Source: Aquificota bacterium
GTDB taxonomy: Bacteria > Thermosulfidibacterota > Thermosulfidibacteria > Thermosulfidibacterales > B14-G1
Direction of reading: 5' to 3'
DNA length: 33,419 nt
NCBI GenBank assembly: GCA_015486105.1
Contig: WFSI01000020.1
Coordinates: forward strand, 1-33,419
Shown here in pieces: positions 27,210-33,419 of this stretch; positions within the stretch are counted from its first letter, which is position 1, and each line of letters starts with the position of its first letter. The notes under the pieces were generated by a model that saw nothing but the letters and a program-made list of their open reading frames with translations, had not been told where the DNA came from and ran no database searches. Both the position numbers and the translations under genes were made by a program.

Positions 27210-27222
27210 GGTAAAAGTCCCG
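27210..27222 (-). repeat. Inverted 13-bp copy of the element C end
   Basis: GGTAAAAGTCCCG is the exact reverse complement of CGGGACTTTTACC, the first 13 bases of element C (27232-27244). The two face each other across the 9-bp GCGACAAAA. It may be the end of a lost neighbouring element or a local inverted duplication. As a hairpin it has no T-run and does not look like a terminator. Confidence 0.6.
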
Positions 27223-27231
27223 GCGACAAAA

Positions 27232-27444
27232 CGGGACTTTTACCAAAAACTGACCATTGCTGTAGTTAAGACATTAAAATTAAAGGGAATCCGGAAAGTA
27301 AGTGAAAGGCGTTCCACTCCGATCGCAGACCATGAAATAGCTAATAGCTGACAGCTGATAGCGGTATCCGTGGACATGCGGCGAACTCATAGGCAAGAGA
27401 GAAATGCCCCGCCCCTCTCCTTCCAGAAAATTGAGGGAGTCCTG
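27232..27444 (-). mobile_element. MITE-like element, copy C, with perfect 9-bp target duplication and flipped core
   Basis: Flanked by GCGACAAAA on both sides (27223-27231 and 27445-27453). The left end CGGGACTTTTACC leads into the reverse complement of the copy D right arm (ACATTAAAATTAAAGG, GAAAGTAAGTGAA). The right end CCCTCTCCTTCCAG...GGGAGTCCTG is the reverse complement of the left arm, so the element as a whole is inserted on the minus strand. The core (CGATCGCAG ... GTGGACATGCGGCGAA) nevertheless reads on the plus strand as in copies A and D. It occupies most of the 401-bp gap between DUF763 and rpmB. Confidence 0.8.
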
Positions 27445-27456
27445 GCGACAAAAAAC

Positions 27457-27486
27457 TTGCCAAAGGAAAAGTGGCTGTGGTATGGA
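27457..27486 (+). promoter_or_regulatory. Candidate rpmB promoter
   Basis: TTGCCA (27457-27462), 18-bp spacer, TATGGA (27481-27486), placed 4 bp beyond the target duplication of element C. The -10 match is modest. It implies that the element inserted right against the promoter. Confidence 0.35.
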
Positions 27487-27520
27487 GGTCTTCGCTTTAA
27501 AACCACGGGAGGAGTTAATC

Positions 27521-27712
27521 ATGGCTAGGCGCTGCGAGATCTGCGGAAAGGGCCCCATGAGCGGTCACAAAATCAGCCACGCCCATAACGTGAGCAAAAG
27601 GCGATTTTTGCCCAATATCCAAAGGGTGAGAGTGCGTTATCCTAACGGAACAGTGAGAACTATCAAGGTTTGTACTAAGTGCCTTAAGGCAGGGAAAGTG
27701 GCAAAGGCCTGA
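27521..27712 (+). CDS. rpmB: 50S ribosomal protein L28
   Basis: Protein of 63 residues starting at ATG 27521 ([20 protein letters not shown]), with a GGGAGGAG site upstream; the open frame reaches back into the repeat but that part is not L28. Two CxxC pairs (CEIC near the N-terminus, CTKC near the C-terminus) make it the zinc-ribbon (C+) form. [12 protein letters not shown] is the L28 core. It is convergent with the RelA/SpoT gene, with 9 bp between stops. Confidence 0.96.
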   Translation: MARRCEICGKGPMSGHKISHAHNVSKRRFLPNIQRVRVRYPNGTVRTIKVCTKCLKAGKVAKA

Positions 27713-27721
27713 GCCAGGCTT

Positions 27722-29896
27722 TCACCGCATCACTCTATCCACCCGCACCACTCCGGGGATCTTGCGGATAGACTTTTTCACTCTCTCCAACTGATCCACA
27801 TCCTTCACATCTATAATAAAATTAAGCAAGGCCTTCTTATCCACCGTAGTCATTACCTGGGCCTTCTCCACATTGATGCCTTCTTTGGCGATAGCCCCAG
27901 AAACCTCAGCCAAAAGGCCTTGCTTGTCCTCCGTCTCCACCTTGAGCTTCACGGGCAATGCACTTCTGTCGTTCAAAGCCCAACAGGCTTCCACCCTTCT
28001 TTCGGGATCTATCTGGAGATGAAGAAGATTGGGACAGTCAGCTGTATGAACGGTGATACCCTTTCCCCGGGTGATGTATCCCACGATCTCGTCCCCAGGA
28101 ATGGGATTGCAACAACGGGCAAAGCGCACCAGCACATCGTCCAAACCCTTCACCACCACTCCCACCTCCCTTTTCTTCTTCTTAGTGAGCTCCACCTTTT
28201 GAAGCCTCTTTTGCTCCCGTCCTTCCAACTCTTCGGGAGGTAAGACCTTCCTCAGTACCTGCCTGGGAGAGACCCTACCAAAACCCACCGCCACCACCAT
28301 GTCCTGGGGGTTATTAAACCCCAAATCCTGAGACACCTGATCCAGGTCACCCCTCTCCATAGTTTTCAAAAAGTTTTTCCTGAACTTCCTGAATTCCCTT
28401 TGGCACATATCCCTGCCCACTTCAAAGGCCTTGCTTCTCTCCTGGGCCCTGAGCCAGGTGTTTATCTTGGCCCTGGCCCTGGTGGTTTGAACAAGCCTAA
28501 GCCAGTCCCTGCTGGGATGGCGCTCTAAGGAGGTAAGGATCTCCACCTGCTCCCCTGTCTTGAGCTGGTAGCTCAAAGGAACAAGCCTACTATCCACCTT
28601 AGCACCAACACAGTGATGCCCCACCTCTGTGTGAACGGCGTAAGCAAAGTCCAATGGGGTAGCACCCCTGGGAAGGGACTTCACCTCACCTTTGGGGGTA
28701 AAGACATAGACCTTCTCGGGGAAAAGATCCACCTTCAAGTTCTGGAGAAACTCCCGGGAGTCCTCCATTTCCTGCTGCCACTCCAAGAGATGACGGATCC
28801 AGCGGATTAGCTGGTCTTCCTCCATGTCGCTCCGCCCCTCTTTGTACTTCCAATGGGCCGCAATCCCCTCCTCAGCTACCCGGTGCATCTCCCAGGTACG
28901 GATCTGGAACTCCACCTTTTCCCCTTCAGGACCTATAACCGTGGTGTGGAGGGACTGGTACATGTTGGGCTTGGGCATGGCTATATAATCCTTGAAACGC
29001 CCCGGGATATAAGGCCAGGAGGAATGGATTATTCCCAGAACCATGTAACACTCGTCCACTGTATCCGTTATGATACGCAGAGCCACGAGGTCATAGAGAT
29101 CCTCAAAGGTGAGGTTCCGCTCCAGCATCTTGTTATAAATGGAATAGAAGCTCTTAGGTCTGCCGGTAACCTCTGCCTTTATGCCCCGAGAAGCAAGTTT
29201 CTCCTCTACCACACGGGTCATCATATTGATATAGGCTTCCCTCTCTTCTCTCTTCTTGACCACCCTTTCCTTGATGTATCCGTACATCTCAGGGTTGACC
29301 TCATGAAAAGCCAAATCCTCCATCTCCCACTTCAACCAAGCAATCCCTAAGCGATGAGCCAAAGGAACATAGATATCCAGAGTCTCCTGGGCTATGCGTT
29401 TCCTCTTGGACTCTTTGGTTATAAACTGAAGAGTCCTCATATTATGGAGCCTATCCGCCAGCTTGATGATGATAACGCGGATATCATTGGCCATGGCCAG
29501 AAGCATCTTTCTGATGGTTTCCGCCTGCTGCTGGAGCATAGTTCTGGACTCCACCTTCCCTATCTTAGAAACCCCTTCCACCATGAAGGCTATATCTTCA
29601 CCGAATTCCTGAGCCACATTCTGAAAGGTGATAGAGGTATCCTCTAAGACATCGTGGAGAAGACCCGCAGCCACAGTATAAGGATCCATCCTCAACTTTG
29701 CCAAGATCGTAGCCACATTCACGGGATGAACAATGTAAGGCTCCCCCGACTTCCTCTTTTGACCCGCATGGGCCTTCGAAGCATAGACAAAGGCCTTGTC
29801 CAGTATTCCCACATCGCTCTTTGGATGATGGGACAGGACCTCGGCTTTTATGCCTTCCAGTCTGTCCGTCAGCTTGTCCACATAAATACGCTTCAT
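27722..29896 (-). CDS. spoT: Bifunctional (p)ppGpp synthetase/hydrolase, RelA/SpoT (Rsh)
   Basis: Protein of 724 residues; ATG 29896 is chosen because AGGAG lies 8 bases before it, too near to the ATG at 29902. The HD hydrolase domain is intact (KRKSGEPYIVHPVNVA, AAGLLHDVLEDT, IIKLADRLHNMRTL). The synthetase domain has GRPKSFYSIYNKM, EDLYDLVALRI and GRFKDYIAMPKPNMYQSLH; the RxKD motif (RFKD) is the type found in bifunctional enzymes rather than the ExDD of RelA. TGS (VYVFTPKGEVKSLPRGATPLDFAY) and a C-terminal ACT domain (LLAEVSGAIAKEGINVEKAQV) follow. It sets the stringent response. It is transcribed alone from its own promoter. Confidence 0.95.
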   Translation of the reverse strand: MKRIYVDKLTDRLEGIKAEVLSHHPKSDVGILDKAFVYASKAHAGQKRKSGEPYIVHPVNVATILAKLRMDPYTVAAGLLHDVLEDTSITFQNVAQEFGEDIAFMVEGVSKIGKVESRTMLQQQAETIRKMLLAMANDIRVIIIKLADRLHNMRTLQFITKESKRKRIAQETLDIYVPLAHRLGIAWLKWEMEDLAFHEVNPEMYGYIKERVVKKREEREAYINMMTRVVEEKLASRGIKAEVTGRPKSFYSIYNKMLERNLTFEDLYDLVALRIITDTVDECYMVLGIIHSSWPYIPGRFKDYIAMPKPNMYQSLHTTVIGPEGEKVEFQIRTWEMHRVAEEGIAAHWKYKEGRSDMEEDQLIRWIRHLLEWQQEMEDSREFLQNLKVDLFPEKVYVFTPKGEVKSLPRGATPLDFAYAVHTEVGHHCVGAKVDSRLVPLSYQLKTGEQVEILTSLERHPSRDWLRLVQTTRARAKINTWLRAQERSKAFEVGRDMCQREFRKFRKNFLKTMERGDLDQVSQDLGFNNPQDMVVAVGFGRVSPRQVLRKVLPPEELEGREQKRLQKVELTKKKKREVGVVVKGLDDVLVRFARCCNPIPGDEIVGYITRGKGITVHTADCPNLLHLQIDPERRVEACWALNDRSALPVKLKVETEDKQGLLAEVSGAIAKEGINVEKAQVMTTVDKKALLNFIIDVKDVDQLERVKKSIRKIPGVVRVDRVMR

Positions 29897-29922
29897 AACC
29901 ATTTCTCCTAAGGCTAAAGAGG

Positions 29923-29951
29923 AATATAGGCACCCCCCACTGCCTTAGCAA
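29923..29951 (-). promoter_or_regulatory. Promoter of the RelA/SpoT gene
   Basis: Minus strand TTGCTA (29951-29946), 17-bp spacer, TATATT (29928-29923), followed by an AGGAG site and ATG 29896. The predicted leader is about 20 nt. Confidence 0.55.
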
Positions 29952-30046
29952 GATTTGACTCTTCCCTACTTGTCGTGGAAAAGGGCAGGAGATTGAACAG
30001 ACGGGTAGACTTCGTCATCCTGAAGTGAGATAAAAGGGGCAAGACA

Positions 30047-30078
30047 GGGGGCAGATCCTTATCTGGATTTCTGCCCCC
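30047..30078 (+). promoter_or_regulatory. Stable hairpin in the purC leader
   Basis: GGGGGCAGA (30047-30055) pairs with TCTGCCCCC (30070-30078); TCC and GGA inside can extend the stem across a two-base bulge. It ends 22 bp before ATG and just upstream of the GGAG site. No T-run follows. It could affect mRNA stability or purC translation. No known purine riboswitch core was recognised, and no clear promoter was found in the rest of the 29952-30046 stretch. Confidence 0.45.
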
Positions 30079-30100
30079 AATCCACGCTTAGGAGACGAAG

Positions 30101-30982
30101 ATGAAGGCAGTAACCCAAACAAATATCGAGGAACTTACCAGGCTCTTTAAGGGCAAGGTGAGGGATGTATACGAAGCAGATGGAAACCGACTTCTGTTGG
30201 TAGCCACCGACAGAATTTCTGCCTTCGACGTGGTTTTTTCCGAAGGTATCCCAGAAAAAGGCCAGGTTCTCACCCGCATATCCAACAAATGGTTCGGCAT
30301 GATCAACCAAATCCCCAACCATCTCATCTCTACAACTCCCCAAAGGGAGCTACCCTTTTTGGCCCACTATCCCGAACTAAAAGACAGGGCCGTCTTAGTG
30401 AAAAAATTGAAAAGACTGGACGTAGAGTGTGTAGCCCGAGGATATCTCTTTGGAAGCGCATGGAAGGAGTACCAGGAAAAGGAGGAGGTCTGTGGAATTC
30501 AGCTACCTCCAGGTATGAAACAGGCGGAGCGCTTGCCCCGCCCCATCTTCACTCCAGCCACCAAAGCAGCCAGCGGCCATGACGAGAACGTATCCTTCGA
30601 AGAATGCATCAACATCGTGGGAGAGGAAGAGACAGTCCGGACCATGAAAGAGATATCTTTAGAAATCTACTCCTGGGCCCACAATCTACTGTGGGCCCAG
30701 GGCATCATCCTATCAGATACCAAGTTCGAGTATGGAGTAGATGAGAAGGGAAAGATCTATCTCATAGACGAAGTGCTCACCCCCGACTCCAGTCGCTTCT
30801 GGTCCATCAAAACCTACCGCATAGGCACCAGTCCTCCCAATTACGACAAGCAGTTCATCAGGGACTACTTAGAAACCTTAGATTGGGATAAAAGGCCCCC
30901 TGCTCCTCCCCTGCCTCAAGAGATCATTGAGAAGACCATTGCCCGATACAAAGAGATAGAAGAAATCATTTGCTCCATTTAA
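30101..30982 (+). CDS. purC: SAICAR synthase (phosphoribosylaminoimidazole-succinocarboxamide synthase)
   Basis: Protein of 293 residues, the longer type of PurC. Signatures: KGKVRDVYEADGNRLLLVATDRISAFDV at the N-terminus (split here: FKGKVRDVYEA, ATDRISAFDVVF), ECVARGYLFGSAWKEY, PIFTPATKA with HDENVSF, ILSDTKFEYGVD and the ADE-type IYLIDEVLTPDSSRFW. It joins CAIR and aspartate using ATP in purine synthesis. It stands alone without other pur genes. ATG 30101 has TAGGAG upstream; a hairpin lies in the leader. The small membrane-peptide gene converges from the right with 6 bp between stops. Confidence 0.96.
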   Translation: MKAVTQTNIEELTRLFKGKVRDVYEADGNRLLLVATDRISAFDVVFSEGIPEKGQVLTRISNKWFGMINQIPNHLISTTPQRELPFLAHYPELKDRAVLVKKLKRLDVECVARGYLFGSAWKEYQEKEEVCGIQLPPGMKQAERLPRPIFTPATKAASGHDENVSFEECINIVGEEETVRTMKEISLEIYSWAHNLLWAQGIILSDTKFEYGVDEKGKIYLIDEVLTPDSSRFWSIKTYRIGTSPPNYDKQFIRDYLETLDWDKRPPAPPLPQEIIEKTIARYKEIEEIICSI

Positions 30983-30988
30983 AAAGCG

Positions 30989-31087
30989 CTACAACCTTCT
31001 CCGAAAGAACTTGAAGGCAAACCATAGGAGCACGGCTACTACGTTCACCCAGGCTATGATCTTAATAACGAGGAGACCCTTGCCCAT
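30989..31087 (-). CDS. 32-residue single-span membrane peptide
   Basis: From ATG 31087 (strong GGAGGAG site 5 nt before it) the product is MGKGLLVIKIIAWVNV... then VAVLLWFAFKFFRRRL. That is one hydrophobic helix of about 20 residues with a short N-terminus and a positively charged C-terminal end (KFFRRR). A longer in-frame start to 31213 overlaps the end of the LOG gene and lacks a site. It follows the LOG gene on the same strand by 94 bp. The function is unknown; the ribosome site and clean topology make it more than a chance frame. Confidence 0.5.
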   Translation of the reverse strand: MGKGLLVIKIIAWVNVVAVLLWFAFKFFRRRL

Positions 31088-31181
31088 ACTTACTCCTCCA
31101 AGGCCTGGGGATCCGCGAGCTGGGATAAGGTGGGGTCCACCACCACAAACAAAAGCAAAAGGGGAAACAAGGGAGAGATCC

Positions 31182-31865
31182 TCACAGGACAAACTCCCTA
31201 TGATGCTGATCATACCAGGAAATGATCCTTTTCACCGCTTTCTGAGGATAATCCTCTACCTGAAAAATGTCCATGTCCTCCTGGCCGATATAGCCCTTTG
31301 CCAACACCCCTTCCCTTATCCAACCCATCAAACCCTGCCAATAGTCTGATCCCATGAGAATGACAGGGAAAGGGTGTATCTTACAGGTCTGAATCAAGAG
31401 GATAGTTTCGAAAAACTCGTCCAAAGTGCCCAACCCCCCGGGAAGAAGTATGAAGGCTGTAGCGTATCTCACCAGCATCACCTTCCTCACGAAAAAGTAA
31501 TGAAAGTTGAGGGTAAGGGTAGTGTAGGGATTAGGCTTCTGCTCGTGGGGTAATTCTATATTAAGACCCACAGACCTACCCCCCTCATCCAATGCTCCCC
31601 TGTTAGCCGCCTCCATAACCCCAGGTCCCCCCCCTGTAAACACAGAAAAACCCTCTTTGGCCAATTCCCCTCCCAACCTCCTGGCCAATTCATAGATCCG
31701 CTCTCCATTTTTCACCCGAGCGGATCCAAAAACAGTGACAGCGGGAAGAAAGGCTGGGAGGGCATCAAACCCTTCTACAAAATCCCCTATGATCCTGAAC
31801 ATCCTCCAGGCCTCTTCCTTGCACAGATGGTTGAACTCATCGAAAAGGGTTACACCCTTAGCCAT
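31182..31865 (-). CDS. LOG-family Rossmann-fold protein (TIGR00730 type)
   Basis: Protein of 227 residues from ATG 31865 (MAKGVTLFDEF), preceded by GGGGGGTAG. The LOG motifs are intact: TVFGSARV, the phosphate-binding GGGPGVMEAANRGA, and PGGLGTLDEFFE. Family members remove ribose 5-phosphate from cytokinin nucleotides or AMP, and many bacterial ones were once annotated as lysine decarboxylases. The physiological role here is unknown. A longer start at 31925 would enter mobile element D and is rejected. Confidence 0.88.
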   Translation of the reverse strand: MAKGVTLFDEFNHLCKEEAWRMFRIIGDFVEGFDALPAFLPAVTVFGSARVKNGERIYELARRLGGELAKEGFSVFTGGGPGVMEAANRGALDEGGRSVGLNIELPHEQKPNPYTTLTLNFHYFFVRKVMLVRYATAFILLPGGLGTLDEFFETILLIQTCKIHPFPVILMGSDYWQGLMGWIREGVLAKGYIGQEDMDIFQVEDYPQKAVKRIISWYDQHHREFVL

Positions 31866-31917
31866 AACTACCCCCCATTTTTTTAACAAGCCTACCAAAG
31901 GAGGAGGCGAGTTTAAA

Positions 31918-32158
31918 CAGGACATCCCCCATTTTTCTGGAAGTGAAGGGGCGGTGCATTTCGATCGCAGCCCATGTCTGAGCCGCCCAGGGAGGTAAGC
32001 AATGAGTTATAAAGTAGTTGGAAACCGCACTCCACGTGGACATGCGGCGAATTCATGGGCAAGAGAGGAATGCACCGCCCCTTCACTTACTTTCAGACAG
32101 ACTTCCTTTAATTTTAATGTGTTAACTAGGCAATAGTCAGTATCTGGGGGAAGTTCTG
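31918..32158 (+). mobile_element. MITE-like element, copy D, with near-perfect 9-bp target duplication
   Basis: The ends CAGGACATCCC and GGGAAGTTCTG are imperfect inverted repeats, flanked by GAGTTTAAA (31909-31917) and GACTTTAAA (32159-32167), 8 of 9 identical. The inner repeats TGAAGGGGCGGTGCATT (from 31943) and AATGCACCGCCCCTTCA (ending 32085) are perfectly complementary and enclose the core. The middle of the core (31976-32034) differs completely from copies A, B and C, although its two edges agree. It lies between the LOG gene and eno and contains no supported gene. Confidence 0.8.
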
Positions 32159-32227
32159 GACTTTAAAGGAGTGGTTGCCACTTCTTGGAAAGTGACCCCA
32201 ACAGCAAATCCCATTTTTTAAAACTGA

Positions 32228-32254
32228 CCAGGGTTCCAGGACAGGAAGCCCTGG
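32228..32254. repeat. Stem-loop in the enolase leader
   Basis: CCAGGGTTCC (32228-32237) pairs with GGAAGCCCTGG (32244-32254) with one bulged G and an AGGACA loop. It lies 59 bp before the eno start. No T-run follows and no convincing promoter was found in 32159-32313, so its role is open. Confidence 0.35.
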
Positions 32255-32292
32255 CCTTGACCCCCTTTATATGCTACCTGAAAAAGTGATGA

Positions 32293-33419
<1,127 letters not shown>

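Noticed and set aside
27300-27380. TAGCTGATAGC-like repeated words as a CRISPR array
   Set aside because: The words are short, overlapping and not separated by unique spacers; they belong to the core of the mobile element.

Overview
The window looks like a chromosomal segment of an anaerobic bacterium, most plausibly a Desulfobacterota-like (sulfate-reducer or syntroph type) and perhaps thermophilic lineage. This is inferred from a large heterodisulfide-reductase (Hdr) type electron-transfer operon, an AhbD/NirJ2-type radical SAM heme-synthesis protein, a DUF763 protein (a family I associate with thermophiles), a zinc-ribbon L28, and no oxygen-respiration genes. No rRNA, tRNA or CRISPR array was seen. 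The taxonomic call is an inference and would need a tree of L28, MreB or enolase.

Left part (1-11.7 kb). Remnants of insertion sequences (an IS110/IS1634 chimera and IS21-like end repeats) lie next to the terminator of an eight-gene minus-strand operon. In transcription order it reads FrhB/FdhB-like, HdrC, HdrB, HdrA with a GltD-like NAD(P)H module inserted in the middle, MvhD, a tandem HdrA-HdrA fusion, a second MvhD, and a second FrhB/FdhB-like protein. It starts from a strong sigma70-type promoter whose 17-bp spacer carries a palindrome, and it ends at a clear rho-independent terminator. It encodes two electron-input modules, two HdrA scaffolds and one HdrBC output, but no hydrogenase or formate dehydrogenase catalytic subunit. 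This is the most interesting protein system in the window.

Middle (11.7-24.2 kb). A divergent ahbD-like gene is followed by an IS1634 transposase fragment, then by a minus-strand surface-sugar block: galE, a specialised NusG/RfaH paralog with a possibly leaderless start, a small coupled ORF and a nucleotide-sugar epimerase. Next come bioB, a Nudix hydrolase, a GAF protein with a degenerate GGDEF domain coupled to mreB, a minus-strand nth-rsmE-comF group, and a dihydroorotate-dehydrogenase-family gene.

Right part (24.2-33.4 kb). A minus-strand plsY, PP-loop ATPase and DUF763 operon is followed by rpmB, a bifunctional RelA/SpoT, purC with a leader hairpin, a 32-residue membrane peptide, a LOG-family protein and the start of enolase (cut by the window edge).

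Four intergenic gaps (15.5, 24.2, 27.2 and 31.9 kb) hold copies of one non-coding mobile element of about 210-270 bp. It has CAGGACTTCCC-type terminal inverted repeats, and two copies show 9-bp target-site duplications. Inside are internal inverted repeats around a core. In one copy the core is flipped relative to the outer arms, and two copies carry a further small nested palindrome. I know of no named family that matches it.
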